From contig NZ_BCQW01000020.1 in NCBI RefSeq assembly GCF_001552275.1, forward strand, positions 1 through 60,875: a stretch of 60,875 nt of DNA. Direction: 5' to 3'. The DNA comes from Amphibacillus sediminis NBRC 103570. Its GTDB lineage: Bacteria; Bacillota; Bacilli; Bacillales; Amphibacillaceae. Both the position numbers and the translations under genes were made by a program. Of the stretch, positions 1-8,872 are shown one piece after another. How positions within the stretch are numbered: the stretch's first letter is position 1; each line of letters opens with the position of its first letter. Below the pieces are notes generated by a model. It did no database searches, was not told where the DNA came from, and saw only the letters and a program-made list of their open reading frames with translations.

Positions 1-997
1 ACAAAAGCTTACAAAAACATTTCCTACAAAAAGAAAAGCTGAGCTTTGGGCGTTAGAAATGGAGCTATTAAAAGGGCAAGGGAAAGAACTAGCTTATAGG
101 ACAACTACTTTTGCAGAATTCTTCGAGAACTGGATATATCTTGTAAAAAAGAATGATGTCAGAGAAACTACTTTTCAAAACTATGTTCGCACTTCAGCAG
201 TTGTTAAAGACTTATTTAAAGATATTCAATTGAAAGATCTTAATGACATTGTTGTACAAAAGAAAATTGATGAATATGCAGAAACACGTTCAAGAAAAAC
301 CGTTCATGAAGTATTATTGAAAATTAAAGCAGCTTTACGTGATGCCTATGCAAGGGGCTATATCGCAAATGACTTTACCAATTTAGTAAAAACACGTGGA
401 AAAACCTTACCCAAAAGAAATAGAGCTTTATCGATTACCGAATTTAGGAAGTTACGAAAGTATTTAATCAATAATCCAGAAGATGAGTTTCATTTATTAG
501 TATTACTTGCACTAGAAACAGGAATGAGAAGAGGTGAATTGTTAGGTATAAGACCAGAATATATTTACAAAAAAGAAACGGAGGATGGTTATGAGTATGG
601 TATTAAGGTTAGGGAATCAATTAGTCCCACTTCCGATGATACATCTTTAAAAACAGAGAATGCAAAACGTGATGTAACCATCAACAAAGAAGTTTATGAC
701 CTAATTAAAAAAATTCCTGTCAAAGAAAATGGATATGTTTTCGATTGGAATGGATTTAAACAGTCTGAGCAGTTACAAGTTCTTTTGGAAAAACTAAACA
801 TTCCTAAAACCACTTTTCATGGCTTACGTGACACACATGCATCTTTTTTGTTTGCTAAAGAGATTGACCTAGTTTATGTATCTAAACGATTAGGGCACAT
901 CAACATCCAAACAACCCAAAATTACTACTTAGAATTAATGCCAGAAAAAAAGCACCAGCAAGATGCTGATGCCTTAAATCTGTTAAGTTCTTTATAA
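1..997 (+). CDS. Tyrosine recombinase (ICE/prophage-type integrase), 5' end cut by window edge
   Basis: Site-specific integrase that cuts and rejoins DNA at an attachment site. The open frame runs back from the ATG at 59 to the first bases of the window; the residues there (KTFPTKRKAELW) look like the end of the arm-type DNA-binding domain of Tn916-like integrases, so the real start lies outside. Counting from the ATG at 59, the SAM-like core-binding domain covers about residues 15-112 and the catalytic domain 120-312. The catalytic set is complete: Arg157 (TGMRRGE), His254 and Arg257 (HGLR), His280 (LGH) and Tyr289/290. It is convergent with rpsI, whose 3' end lies 68 bp away, the usual layout of an integrated element next to its target. 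No excisionase or other element gene is visible; these would lie left of the window. Confidence 0.93.
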   Translation, partial: QKLTKTFPTKRKAELWALEMELLKGQGKELAYRTTTFAEFFENWIYLVKKNDVRETTFQNYVRTSAVVKDLFKDIQLKDLNDIVVQKKIDEYAETRSRKTVHEVLLKIKAALRDAYARGYIANDFTNLVKTRGKTLPKRNRALSITEFRKLRKYLINNPEDEFHLLVLLALETGMRRGELLGIRPEYIYKKETEDGYEYGIKVRESISPTSDDTSLKTENAKRDVTINKEVYDLIKKIPVKENGYVFDWNGFKQSEQLQVLLEKLNIPKTTFHGLRDTHASFLFAKEIDLVYVSKRLGHINIQTTQNYYLELMPEKKHQQDADALNLLSSL

Positions 998-1010
998 ATC
1001 TCAAGCTGAT

Positions 1011-1029
1011 TTGAACCAACTTGAACCAA
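1011..1029. repeat. Direct repeat pair TTGAACCAA, possible integrase arm sites
   Basis: TTGAACCAA occurs at 1011-1019 and again at 1021-1029, one helical turn apart, between the integrase stop and rpsI. Arm-type integrase binding sites of Tn916-like elements are short direct repeats near the element end, so this is a candidate; the function is inferred from position only. Confidence 0.4.
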
Positions 1030-1059
1030 AAAACGCTTGTAAACGTTGATATAACAATG

Positions 1060-1085
1060 TTTCGTTTAACGTTTTGAGAATTGTG
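1060..1085. other. Candidate attachment site at the 3' end of rpsI
   Basis: The last codons and stop of rpsI (stop at 1066-1068) lie 68 bp from the integrase stop. Elements that insert into the 3' end of a conserved gene restore its last codons. No second copy of the rpsI tail is in the window, so the other end of the element would be to the left. A weak hairpin with a T tract for rpsI transcripts (AACG...CGTT then TTTTTT, near 1028-1046) would then be supplied by the element. Confidence 0.35.
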
Positions 1086-1458
1086 GAGCTCTACGAGCGC
1101 CTTTAAGACCGTATTTCTTACGTTCTTTCATACGAGCGTCACGAGTTAAGAAGCCAGCACGCTTTAATGTTGCGCGGTATTCTGGATCTGCTTCTAATAA
1201 TGCACGTGCTACACCATGACGAACTGCACCAGCTTGGCCAGTAAAGCCACCGCCATGAACGTTAACCAATACATCATAGCTACCTTCTGTCTCAGTTGCT
1301 ACTAAAGGTTGTTTAATGATTGTACGTAAAGTCTCATATGGGAAGTAATCTTCCGCATCACGTTTATTTACAGTAATACGTCCAGTTCCAGGTACTAAAC
1401 GTACACGAGCTGTTGAACTTTTACGGCGTCCGGTTCCGTAGTATTGTACTTGTGCCAT
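1066..1458 (-). CDS. rpsI: 30S ribosomal protein S9
   Basis: Small-subunit protein of the head whose C-terminal tail reaches towards P-site tRNA. The 130 aa product has the family length, the Arg/Lys-rich start ([13 protein letters not shown]) and the conserved terminal Lys-Arg. AAGGAGG lies 8 nt before the ATG. It is the last gene of the rplM-rpsI pair, 20 bp after rplM. Its 3' end faces the integrase. Confidence 0.98.
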   Translation of the reverse strand: MAQVQYYGTGRRKSSTARVRLVPGTGRITVNKRDAEDYFPYETLRTIIKQPLVATETEGSYDVLVNVHGGGFTGQAGAVRHGVARALLEADPEYRATLKRAGFLTRDARMKERKKYGLKGARRAPQFSKR

Positions 1459-1478
1459 ATTCGTTACCTCCTTTTAGA

Positions 1479-1916
1479 TTAACCGCGAAGTTCGTAAACT
1501 TCTGGTTTTTGTGCTTGATGATTGTGTTCTGAACCACGATATACGTGTAATTTTTTAGCCATTTTACGACCAAGGCTACCCTTTGGAAGCATACCTTTAA
1601 TCGTTAATTCCAACATTCTTTCTGGGAAGTTTTGACGCATTTCACCAGCGGTACGACCTTTTAGTCCACCTGGGTGTTGAGAGTGACGATAGTACATTTT
1701 GTCATTTAATTTGTTACCTGTTAGTTCAATTTTATCAGCATTGATGATGATCACATAGTCACCAGTATCTACATGCGGTGTAAAAGTTGGTTTATGCTTA
1801 CCACGCAGTAAAGCTGCAACTTCACTTGCTAGGCGTCCAAGCGTTTGACCTTCAGCATCAACAACAAGCCATTTACGTTCAACATTCGTATTGTTTGCCA
1901 TAAAAGTTGTGCGCAT
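1479..1916 (-). CDS. rplM: 50S ribosomal protein L13
   Basis: Early-assembling large-subunit protein. The 145 aa length and the start MRTTFMA agree with B. subtilis L13; conserved blocks include [25 protein letters not shown] and [17 protein letters not shown] lies 9 nt before the ATG. It heads a two-gene unit with rpsI, which in related bacteria is controlled by an L13-binding leader; a candidate leader and a strong promoter lie upstream. Confidence 0.98.
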   Translation of the reverse strand: MRTTFMANNTNVERKWLVVDAEGQTLGRLASEVAALLRGKHKPTFTPHVDTGDYVIIINADKIELTGNKLNDKMYYRHSQHPGGLKGRTAGEMRQNFPERMLELTIKGMLPKGSLGRKMAKKLHVYRGSEHNHQAQKPEVYELRG

Positions 1917-2043
1917 AATGTTTACCCTCCTATATCGATATATGCTAGGTTAGTTCATTCAAAATTTTTAAACTTTTGGTTAGATCTTATATTCTACACA
2001 ATTAACTTTCCGGGGCTAATCGTGGTATAGAAATAAAATGCCA
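1917..2043 (-). ncRNA. Candidate L13 (rplM) leader RNA
   Basis: About 125 nt of untranslated leader separate the predicted transcription start (near 2043) from rplM. Firmicutes carry an L13-binding leader here (Rfam L13_leader) that lets the protein repress its own operon. The stretch contains a purine-rich SD and a conserved-looking GATTAGCCCCGG block near 2010. The call rests on position plus weak recall of the motif, not on a model search. Confidence 0.45.
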
Positions 2044-2049
2044 TAGACC

Positions 2050-2078
2050 ATCATATAACAAATAATGCCTCATGTCAA
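2050..2078 (-). promoter_or_regulatory. SigA-type promoter of rplM-rpsI
   Basis: On the minus strand TTGACA (2073-2078) is followed by exactly 17 bp and TATGAT (2050-2055). It lies between the repeat copies and the rplM leader, so rplM-rpsI can be transcribed independently of truA. Confidence 0.75.
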
Positions 2079-2127
2079 CAGCTGTTCACCTGGTTGCGTT
2101 GTTTTTTGTAAAAAAGTTAACTATTCG

Positions 2128-2340
2128 AAAGTGAAACTTCGTTCAGTGGGTGGTAGGCGCATAGAATGTGATCGTGCAGACGTTGCGACACGGCGTCGTG
2201 AACTTGGTCAGCTTCCTCTCTCCCCAACTGAACGTTAGTTGAACCAATCGGGCCGTTACTGGCTGTTGGATCTCCCACTTTGACATAACGTGTTCACTTA
2301 TTTCTTCAAGTGGGAGTCTTACTGCCAGTTACACTGCGAT
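2128..2340. repeat. Family R repeat, copy 1 (full length)
   Basis: A unit of about 213 bp starting AAAGTGAAACTTCG and ending AGTTACACTGCGAT. It is directly followed by a second near-identical unit. CGTTCAGTGGG near the start can pair with CCCAACTGAACG about 90 bp later (one bulge), and CTCCCACTT pairs with AAGTGGGAG further on, so the unit folds into two large hairpins. Both outer ends read inward as AGTGWAACT, a weak terminal inverted repeat. No coding capacity is apparent. Confidence 0.85.
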
Positions 2341-2555
2341 AAAGTGAAACTTCGTTCAGTGGGGGCGACGCATAGGATGTGCCCCTGCAGATATATTGCA
2401 ACACGGCGTAGTGAACTTAGTCAGCTTCCTCTCTCCCCAACTGAACGTTTGTGAACCAATCGGGCCGTTACTGGCTGTTGGATCTCCCACTTTGACATAA
2501 CGTGTTCACTTATTTCTTCAAGTGGGAGTCTTACTGCCAGTTACACTGCGATAAA
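2341..2555. repeat. Family R repeat, copy 2 (tandem with copy 1)
   Basis: Same unit as at 2128-2340, with small differences in the first third (GGGGGCGACGCATAGG instead of GGGTGGTAGGCGCATAG). The end of copy 1 and start of copy 2 share GATAAA, so the junction is seamless. The last 38 bp (2518-2555) are read as the final codons and stop of truA on the minus strand. Confidence 0.85.
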
Positions 2556-3285
2556 TCACCTTATCAAGATAAAGTCCTTGTGCTGGGGCTGTTTTGCCTG
2601 CTTTAGTCCGATCATGACTTGCTAATATGCGCTTGAGCTGTTCTGGAGGCATTTGACCTAAACCAACCTCTATCAAGGTACCGACGAGTATCCGTACCAT
2701 ATTATATAAAAATCCATTACCAGTAAAGGTGAAAATAACGTAATGTCCATCCCTCTCGCAGGCTGCATCAAATACCTTACGTACCTTGCTTCCCTTAGTA
2801 TTACTATTAGCTGCACAAAAGGAAGTAAAGTCATGTTCTCCTTTTACAAATTGACAAGCACGGTTAATCGCCTCTAAATCCAAGGGTTGATCAACATGAT
2901 GACAATAGTAGCGTTGAAACGGATTAGCGTCCTGATCGTTCCATATCTTATAACGATAGCGCTTCTGATTAACATCATATCGAGCGTGAAAATCATCAGC
3001 AACCTGAACAACATCTTTGATCAATATATCATTCGGTAGTAAGGCGTTAAGTGCTGCCTTCCATTTTGGGATAGGAATCGTTAAGTTAGAGTCAAAGTGA
3101 AAGGTTTGTCCGATAGCATGTACTCCTGCATCTGTCCGACCAGAAGCTACAATCTTAATCACATCACCCTTATGTATTTGCGCCAACGCTTTTTCAATTG
3201 TAGACTGAATGGTCATTTGCTCAGGCTGAACCTGATAGCCTGCATACCTCGTACCATCGTAACTTACTGTCGCTAATAATCGCAT
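2518..3285 (-). CDS. truA: tRNA pseudouridine(38-40) synthase TruA
   Basis: Makes pseudouridine at positions 38, 39 and 40 of the tRNA anticodon arm. The 255 aa product carries the catalytic aspartate in SGRTDAGVHA (near residue 50) and conserved blocks VSYDGTRYAG at the start and GNGFLYNMVRILVGTL. AGGAGA lies 6 nt before the ATG. It follows ecfT by 12 bp, as in B. subtilis. The normal family end is around LYLDKVIY; the remaining residues (RSVTGSKTPT) and the stop codon are encoded by repeat copy 2, so the gene end has been rewritten by the repeat. The fold should not be affected because the extension is terminal. Confidence 0.96.
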   Translation of the reverse strand: MRLLATVSYDGTRYAGYQVQPEQMTIQSTIEKALAQIHKGDVIKIVASGRTDAGVHAIGQTFHFDSNLTIPIPKWKAALNALLPNDILIKDVVQVADDFHARYDVNQKRYRYKIWNDQDANPFQRYYCHHVDQPLDLEAINRACQFVKGEHDFTSFCAANSNTKGSKVRKVFDAACERDGHYVIFTFTGNGFLYNMVRILVGTLIEVGLGQMPPEQLKRILASHDRTKAGKTAPAQGLYLDKVIYRSVTGSKTPT

Positions 3286-3297
3286 ATGCCGTCTCCT

Positions 3298-4095
3298 CTA
3301 TTGTCTAAATAAAAACAAACCAATAATGACAACTAAAAATACCAGCATCGCCGACCAATCCAAGCGTCGAATGCTTAGCTCCCTTAGCTTAGTACGCCCC
3401 TCTCCACCTTGATACCCTCTTGCTTCCATCGCCATCGCAAGCTCCTCTGCTCGTTTGAATGCTCCTACAAACAAGGGGATAAGTAACGGGACAACAGCTT
3501 GAATCCGTTCCTTTAATGGCCCTGTTTTAAAATCTACTCCTCTTGATGCTTGGGCTTTTGAAATCTTCTCTGTTTCCTGCATAAGTGTCGGGATAAAGCG
3601 TAGGGAGATTGACATCATCAGGGCAAGTTCATGAACCGGAAACTTGATCTTTTTTAACGGATGGAGTAAAAGCTCAATCGCATCAGTAATCTCAATTGGT
3701 GTCGTTGTTAGTGTCATTAATGATGTCATTAGAATTAATAAAAAAAACCGAAGTGATATCGCTCCCCCTTGAATGAGTGCGCCAGAATAGATTGGCAAGC
3801 CAAAGATCTGAAATAATATTTGCCCTTCATGTGTCACAAACAGGTGCAAGAGGAAGGTAAAAATGACTAAGAACCAAATTGGTGTAAGACCTCTTATGAT
3901 ATATTTTAAATTAATTTTTGTTAGTAACGCACTTGTGATCGCAAATACACTCAGCCATCCATAGCTTAACGTATTATTAGCGAAAAAAACAAAAATAACA
4001 AACAAAAATACGGTAACAAGCTTAACTCTCGGATCAAGGCGATGAATAACCGAATTGCTCGGAACATACTGCCCAATAATGATTTTACTACTCAT
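3298..4095 (-). CDS. ecfT: ECF transporter transmembrane subunit EcfT
   Basis: Membrane coupling subunit of the group II energy-coupling-factor module, which with EcfA1 and EcfA2 powers many exchangeable vitamin-binding S components. The 265 aa product has several hydrophobic segments (about 25-65, 105-130 and 240-262) and the two Ala-Arg-Gly type motifs that contact the ATPases (ASRG near 175 and EARG near 220). It overlaps ecfA2 by 8 bp, indicating translational coupling. Confidence 0.96.
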   Translation of the reverse strand: MSSKIIIGQYVPSNSVIHRLDPRVKLVTVFLFVIFVFFANNTLSYGWLSVFAITSALLTKINLKYIIRGLTPIWFLVIFTFLLHLFVTHEGQILFQIFGLPIYSGALIQGGAISLRFFLLILMTSLMTLTTTPIEITDAIELLLHPLKKIKFPVHELALMMSISLRFIPTLMQETEKISKAQASRGVDFKTGPLKERIQAVVPLLIPLFVGAFKRAEELAMAMEARGYQGGEGRTKLRELSIRRLDWSAMLVFLVVIIGLFLFRQ

Positions 4096-4960
4096 TTTGA
4101 TTCATCCCCTCAAGCCGTTGTTTAATCTCATGAGCCAGCTCTGTGATCGACTGCCCTCGATAAGGAATGGATAGACCAAATCGCTGTTGAAATGTTTGTA
4201 AAAACTGAATTTCCTCGGGTAGATCGAGTTGGACTGATTCTAGTTTTTCTTTCTCTATAAAAATATCCTCTGGTTTACCCTCTAAATATTTTGTTCCATT
4301 CTCTAGAATAATCACATGATCAGCATATTTAAGGGCATCCTCCATGTTGTGGGTAACAAGTACAGTCGTTAATCCTTTTTGTTTATGAAGTGCAGCAAAC
4401 ATGTCCATTATCTCTAATTGCCCTTTAGGGTCAAGTCCAGCTGTTGGCTCATCTAGCACGAGTAGCGTAGGCTCCAGCGCTAACACTCCCGCAATGGCTA
4501 CCCGTCTCATTTGACCTCCACTGAGTTCAAACGGCGAACGCTTAAGCAAATCTAGTGGTAGATTGACTGCCTTCATAACCTGAGGAATACGACGCTCGAT
4601 ATCAGCTGAAGCAATTCCGAAATTTTTCGGACCAAAGGCAATATCTTTTTCAACGGTTTCTTCAAAGAGTTGATGTTCTGGATATTGAAAAACGACACCT
4701 ACCTGACGACGTAATGCTTTTATATTAGCCAGCTTTTCATTTGCCTTTAACTGATACTCACCAATTCTTAATTCGCCCACAGTCGGCCTTAATAGACCAT
4801 TTAAATGCTGGATTAAAGTGGATTTACCTGAACCCGTATGACCTACAATCGCAACAAATGATCCACTAGCGATCGAAAAGGACAGATTTTTTAGTGCTTG
4901 ATGTTCAAATGGGCTATTCGGTTGATAAATATAACTTACTTGTTGAAATACAATGTCCAT
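4088..4960 (-). CDS. ecfA2: ECF transporter ATPase EcfA2
   Basis: ABC ATPase of the ECF module. In 290 aa it shows Walker [10 protein letters not shown] (near 40), Q-loop, signature LSGGQMRR (near 147), Walker [14 protein letters not shown] and the H-loop in VTHN. The C-terminal region after residue 230 is the usual ECF-specific extension. Its start overlaps the end of ecfA1 by 25 bp and its end overlaps ecfT. Between the two ATPases this copy is assigned A2 by gene order and the GHTGSGKST variant. Confidence 0.96.
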   Translation of the reverse strand: MDIVFQQVSYIYQPNSPFEHQALKNLSFSIASGSFVAIVGHTGSGKSTLIQHLNGLLRPTVGELRIGEYQLKANEKLANIKALRRQVGVVFQYPEHQLFEETVEKDIAFGPKNFGIASADIERRIPQVMKAVNLPLDLLKRSPFELSGGQMRRVAIAGVLALEPTLLVLDEPTAGLDPKGQLEIMDMFAALHKQKGLTTVLVTHNMEDALKYADHVIILENGTKYLEGKPEDIFIEKEKLESVQLDLPEEIQFLQTFQQRFGLSIPYRGQSITELAHEIKQRLEGMNQNE

Positions 4961-5775
4961 AATGCATCAAGTAGCTCCTTTTGATTTAGTGGCTGTGGTT
5001 TTATTTCAATAGCCAGGTCCTTTAATTGATTGGCTAACTTAGCTACGAAGGGAACATCAAGTCCAATTTCAAGCAACTTTTGTTCATCGCTAAAAAGCTC
5101 ACGAGGTGTTGTTTCTAACCATACTTGCCCTCTATTCATAACAATGACGCGATCGGTGGCAATAATTTCGTTTAGATCATGGGTAATGGTAATAAGGTTA
5201 AGCTTATTCAATTGTTTGACCTCATTAATGGTATGTAGTATTTCCTTACGCCCTTTAGGATCAAGCATCGAAGTTGCTTCATCTAAGATCATCACATCCG
5301 GAGCAATAGCAAGCACTCCCGCAATGGCCACACGTTGCTTTTGTCCACCAGACAACCGATGAGGTTCATGAAGCAAATAGTCTGACATCCTTACAGCTTT
5401 TAAGCTCTCTTCAATTCGCCTAAGCATTTGTTCGCGTTTAATGCCTCGATTTTCTAAGCCAAATGCAACATCATCACGTACTGTCGTCCCAACAAATTGA
5501 TTATCAGGATTTTGAAAAACCATCCCTACCTTTTGCCGAACTTCCCAAATCGATTTCTGAGTTACTTTTATCCCATCAACAATAATATCGCCCTTATCAG
5601 GCATTAGTAGTCCGTTCATTAATTTAGCCATCGTCGATTTACCTGAACCGTTATGTCCTATGATGGCTACCCATTCGTCTTTGTTAATTGTAAAGCTGAC
5701 ATCGTCTAGAACCCACGGTTGATCATCGCTATAACGAAAAGAAACACGGTGAAATTCTATTTGGCTTGTGCTCAT
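4936..5775 (-). CDS. ecfA1: ECF transporter ATPase EcfA1
   Basis: First ATPase of the ECF module, 279 aa. Walker [10 protein letters not shown] is near residue 40, the signature LSGGQKQR near 143, Walker [15 protein letters not shown] and H-loop ITHD follow. GGGGG lies 7 nt before the ATG. In B. subtilis this gene follows rplQ directly; here 1.1 kb with a perfect hairpin, a repeat scar and a plus-strand coat-protein gene separates them, so it needs its own promoter; none is obvious. Confidence 0.96.
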   Translation of the reverse strand: MSTSQIEFHRVSFRYSDDQPWVLDDVSFTINKDEWVAIIGHNGSGKSTMAKLMNGLLMPDKGDIIVDGIKVTQKSIWEVRQKVGMVFQNPDNQFVGTTVRDDVAFGLENRGIKREQMLRRIEESLKAVRMSDYLLHEPHRLSGGQKQRVAIAGVLAIAPDVMILDEATSMLDPKGRKEILHTINEVKQLNKLNLITITHDLNEIIATDRVIVMNRGQVWLETTPRELFSDEQKLLEIGLDVPFVAKLANQLKDLAIEIKPQPLNQKELLDALWTLYFNK

Positions 5776-5796
5776 TTTTATTCCCCCATAATCCGA

Positions 5797-5822
5797 CAGA
5801 TTATTTCCCTGGAAATAATCTG
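5797..5822. repeat. 12-bp perfect dyad upstream of ecfA1
   Basis: CAGATTATTTCC at 5797-5808 is inverted at 5811-5822 with only 2 bp between the arms. It lies 22 bp upstream of the ecfA1 start, inside the probable 5' untranslated region. There is no T tract for a terminator. It could be a protein operator or an RNA hairpin that stabilises the message. Confidence 0.7.
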
Positions 5823-6027
5823 TGTGTGGCTCTCGATTATTAACTATTCTCTAAGTGATTATTTTATCATATTTCCATAATAAACGTGCGAAAAATAACG
5901 ATGTATGTCTACCTCAGCAACTAAGTAAGACAGCATTTTTCACTGTTCTATAATTTCAGTCGTTACCCTCTTTTAAGAGGTATATTCATCATAATCATCC
6001 ATTTCGTTTCTAGCAGACTCGAATAAT

Positions 6028-6076
6028 GATAAAGTGAAACTTCGTTCAGTCGGGGCTTCGACGCATAGGATATGCT
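6028..6076. repeat. Family R repeat, truncated 5' copy
   Basis: The first about 48 bp match the start of copies 1 and 2 (ATAAAGTGAAACTTCGTTCAGT, then GACGCATAGGATATG with small changes); the rest is missing. Same orientation as the other copies. It marks past insertion or deletion at the rplQ-ecfA1 gap. Confidence 0.75.
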
Positions 6077-6122
6077 AACCAATTCTTTGTTAGACAAATT
6101 TCCATAGTGAATGGTTCTTTCG

Positions 6123-6150
6123 GAATAATAATTAAATTATGGTACATACA
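6123..6150 (+). promoter_or_regulatory. Candidate forespore-type (SigG/SigF-like) promoter
   Basis: GAATA (6123-6127) followed by 17 bp and CATACA (6145-6150) partly fits the SigG -35 (GHATR) and -10 (CATNHTA) pattern. It lies about 59 bp ahead of the coat-like gene start. The -10 match is incomplete, so this is only a candidate. Confidence 0.3.
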
Positions 6151-6208
6151 CCTATTTTTTTGCATTGAATATGATGCAGAAAGGATGAATGATGAAGGAG
6201 GAAATAAT

Positions 6209-6706
6209 GTGTCTAAACAACAACCTAATCACTTAGCTTGGCATGAAACACTAGAAATGCATGAACTCGTTGCCTTTCAAGCTATTGGACTTATGAAGAT
6301 TAAACAGGCTTATGCTAAGGTTACAGATCCCAAATTAAAAATGTTATATAAAGAGGGAATACTAGGGTTAAGTAAAAACATCAAGGAGTTATTACCTTTT
6401 TATTCAATGGCTCCTCGGCATGTTGAAGGTGTACAAAATAAACATGATAGTCAGCTTCCTTTTTACGCTGGTGACTTACTAGCATTATTTAAAACGGGGG
6501 TTCGTAACTATGCGATTGCGATCACTGAAACAGCTAGTGCACCTTTAAGGGATACGCTTAAGAAGCAATTAAATCGTGCCATAGATATGCATGCAAAGAT
6601 TTTTAACTATATGTATGAAAATAGCTATTATCCTTCGTACGATTTAGAAAAAATACTAGAAAATGATGTTCGACTTGCTAATCGAGCACTAGATCAAAGC
6701 TATTGA
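6209..6706 (+). CDS. CotF-family spore coat protein
   Basis: Product of 165 aa resembling the Coat_F family (B. subtilis CotF and relatives), ferritin-like helical proteins found in spore coats. The pattern HETLEMHELVAFQAIGLMKIK at the start, then a middle helix ending LLPFY and a C-terminal segment MHAKIFNYMYENSYYPSYD are typical. The start is set at the GTG at 6209, preceded by AAGGAGG at a 7 nt distance; the longer frame from 6107 begins with residues unlike the family and has no SD. It is the only plus-strand gene between rplQ and ecfA1, a place with no gene in B. subtilis, next to a repeat scar, so it was probably moved here. Whether it is in the coat is inference. Confidence 0.85.
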   Translation: MSKQQPNHLAWHETLEMHELVAFQAIGLMKIKQAYAKVTDPKLKMLYKEGILGLSKNIKELLPFYSMAPRHVEGVQNKHDSQLPFYAGDLLALFKTGVRNYAIAITETASAPLRDTLKKQLNRAIDMHAKIFNYMYENSYYPSYDLEKILENDVRLANRALDQSY

Positions 6707-6820
6707 TGGTCTCATTAAACGCTTGGCCTTATACCCCTTCTACTACAGCAAAAGATAGAATAAATGATATGGGTAGACGTTATCAAATTCTCAAACAGCT
6801 TGTGTGATTTTAAACTTTAC

Positions 6821-6868
6821 AAAAAAAGGGCTTGGATTGTCTGAAAAATGAGACGAGATCCTGCCCTT
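6821..6868 (-). terminator. Terminator after rplQ (end of alpha operon)
   Basis: On the minus strand AAGGGC plus inner pairings (AGGAT/ATCC, GTCT/AGAC) form a long stem closed by GCCCTT and followed by seven T. It ends the S10-spc-alpha transcript 18 bp past the rplQ stop. Confidence 0.8.
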
Positions 6869-6885
6869 ACCTTAATGCTATTTAT

Positions 6886-7239
6886 TTAGACAAGCTCGAT
6901 AATTGCCATCTTAGCGCCATCACCTTGACGTGGTCCAAGCTTTAACACACGAGTATAACCACCTTGGCGATCTTCATAGCGTGAAGCAATATCATTAAAA
7001 AGCTTTTGTACAGCGTCCTCTGTTTCATTTGCTTCCTTCTTGTAGAGGAATGCCGCTGCTTGGCGACGAGCATGAAGGTCACCACGTTTACCCAATGTAA
7101 TCATTTTTTCAACCACAGAGCGTAAATCCTTAGCTTTTGCTTCAGTTGTCTCGATACGCTCGTGAATAATCAAGTCAGTTGCAAGATTTCTTAATAATGC
7201 ATTACGAGCATCAGTTGTTCTCCCTAGTTTTCTAGCCAT
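6886..7239 (-). CDS. rplQ: 50S ribosomal protein L17
   Basis: Large-subunit protein near the exit tunnel. The 117 aa length is slightly shorter than the 120 aa B. subtilis form; conserved start [19 protein letters not shown] and end [14 protein letters not shown] are present. AAGGAGG lies 8 nt before the ATG. It closes the alpha operon and is followed by a strong terminator. Confidence 0.98.
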   Translation of the reverse strand: MARKLGRTTDARNALLRNLATDLIIHERIETTEAKAKDLRSVVEKMITLGKRGDLHARRQAAAFLYKKEANETEDAVQKLFNDIASRYEDRQGGYTRVLKLGPRQGDGAKMAIIELV

Positions 7240-7282
7240 CGATGTTCCCTCCTTTTTTACAAATATCTCAAGGCTGATATGG

Positions 7283-8227
7283 CTATTCTTCTTTACGCAA
7301 ACCTAAGCCTAGATCATCTAGCTTGTGCTTAACTTCTTCAAGTGATTTTCGGCCTAAATTACGTACTTTCATCATATCATCTTCGGATTTATTCGCTAAT
7401 TCTTGAACCGTGTTGATACCCGCACGTTTCAAGCAATTGTAAGAGCGGACTGATAAATCAAGCTCTTCAATTGTCATTTCTAACACTTTTTCTTTCTGGT
7501 CTTCTTCTTTTTCGATCATGATTTCAGCATTTTGCGCTTCATCCGTTAATCCTACAAAAATATTTAAGTGTTCAGTAAAAATCTTCGCACCTAATGAAAC
7601 AGCTTCCTCAGGGCGAATACTTCCATCTGTCCACACATCTAATGTAAGTTTATCGAAATTCGTAATCTGACCAACACGTGTATTTTCCACTTGGAAAGTC
7701 GCACGTGAAACTGGAGTGAAGATCGAATCAACCGGAATGACACCAATAGGTTGTTCATCATGATTATTAGCATCAGCCGGGCGGTATCCACGACCTCTTT
7801 CGGCAGTCATTTTCATACGTAGTGTTGCATTGCTTCCTAATGTAGCGATATGAAGATCCGGATTAAGAATTTCCACATCACTGTCATAAGTAATATCTGC
7901 TGCCGTAACGACACCTTCTCCTTGCACATCAATTTCTAGCGTTTTCTCCTCATCTGAGTATATCTTTAACGCTAGTTTCTTAAGGTTAAGGACTATAGTG
8001 GTTACATCTTCGACAACACCTTCAATTGTTGAAAACTCATGAAGGACACCGTCAATTTGCACAGATGTTACAGCAGCACCAGGAAGTGAGGATAATAGAA
8101 TGCGACGTAAGGAGTTTCCTAGTGTAGTCCCATATCCACGTTCTAGTGGTTCTACGACGAACTTTCCAAAAGTGGCATCATCGCTGATTTCTACAGTTTC
8201 AATCTTTGGCTTTTCAATCTCGATCAT
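7283..8227 (-). CDS. rpoA: DNA-directed RNA polymerase subunit alpha
   Basis: Alpha subunit that dimerises to seed polymerase assembly and contacts UP elements and activators. The N-terminal domain (about 1-230) has the conserved [18 protein letters not shown] block; an acidic linker (EKEEDQKEK) leads to the C-terminal helix-hairpin-helix domain (about 250-310, [13 protein letters not shown] and [10 protein letters not shown]). The 314 aa length matches the family. AAGGAGG lies 9 nt before the ATG, and a 9-bp perfect hairpin stands just upstream. Confidence 0.99.
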   Translation of the reverse strand: MIEIEKPKIETVEISDDATFGKFVVEPLERGYGTTLGNSLRRILLSSLPGAAVTSVQIDGVLHEFSTIEGVVEDVTTIVLNLKKLALKIYSDEEKTLEIDVQGEGVVTAADITYDSDVEILNPDLHIATLGSNATLRMKMTAERGRGYRPADANNHDEQPIGVIPVDSIFTPVSRATFQVENTRVGQITNFDKLTLDVWTDGSIRPEEAVSLGAKIFTEHLNIFVGLTDEAQNAEIMIEKEEDQKEKVLEMTIEELDLSVRSYNCLKRAGINTVQELANKSEDDMMKVRNLGRKSLEEVKHKLDDLGLGLRKEE

Positions 8228-8258
8228 TTATAAAACCCTCCTTTGAACGTCGAAACCC

Positions 8259-8280
8259 CGGTTAGACGGTTGTCTAACCG
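8259..8280 (-). repeat. 9-bp perfect hairpin in the rpoA leader
   Basis: CGGTTAGAC (8259-8267) and GTCTAACCG (8272-8280) with a 4-nt loop lie 31 bp upstream of the rpoA start. No T tract follows in the direction of transcription. It may protect or be a processing site for the rpoA-rplQ part of the mRNA. Confidence 0.65.
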
Positions 8281-8316
8281 AAATTCCTCAGGTAGGCAGT
8301 TCCCGTTTCTGCACTA

Positions 8317-8345
8317 TCTTTATTCGTATATATGTTGTCTGTCAA
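8317..8345 (-). promoter_or_regulatory. Weak candidate promoter in the rpsK-rpoA gap
   Basis: TTGACA (8340-8345), 17 bp, then TAAAGA (8317-8322). The -35 is perfect but the -10 is poor. The rpsK-rpoA gap of 230 bp is long for this operon, which makes an internal rpoA promoter plausible. Confidence 0.3.
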
Positions 8346-8457
8346 ATTCGATGCTGATTGAGAATGGGTCAACATAACATAAGCTATATTTCAGACGTTC
8401 TACTTTAAGCGATCATAATCCATTATAGACAGGCTGACAAATTCTATACGGATAAAA

Positions 8458-8847
8458 TTATACACGGCGACGTTTTGGTGGGCGACAACCATTGTGAGGA
8501 ACAGGTGTTACGTCAACAATGGCAGTAACTTCTAAACCGGCTGCTTGAAGTGAACGAATCGCAGCTTCACGACCAGCTCCCGGACCTTTTACAGTTACTT
8601 CCAAAGTCTTCATACCATGCTCCTGAGCGCCTTTAGCCGCTGCTTCTGCAGCCATTTGTGCAGCAAATGGTGTGGATTTTTTTGAACCTTTAAATCCAAG
8701 TGCACCAGCACTGCTCCAGCTCACTGCGTTACCTTGAACATCAGTGATTGTAACGATTGTATTGTTAAATGTTGAACGGATATGTGCAACACCCGTATCA
8801 ATATTCTTTTTCACACGTTTTTTACGTGTATTCGTTTTACGAGCCAT
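8458..8847 (-). CDS. rpsK: 30S ribosomal protein S11
   Basis: Platform protein of the small subunit. Conserved blocks include [29 protein letters not shown] and the basic end [12 protein letters not shown]. The start is placed at the second ATG ([11 protein letters not shown], 129 aa) because it fits the family start; an ATG 9 nt earlier lies only 3 nt from AGGAGG, while the chosen one is 12 nt away, so the start is not certain. Confidence 0.96.
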   Translation of the reverse strand: MARKTNTRKKRVKKNIDTGVAHIRSTFNNTIVTITDVQGNAVSWSSAGALGFKGSKKSTPFAAQMAAEAAAKGAQEHGMKTLEVTVKGPGAGREAAIRSLQAAGLEVTAIVDVTPVPHNGCRPPKRRRV

Positions 8848-8872
8848 TCGAATCATTAACCTCCTTTAAAGA

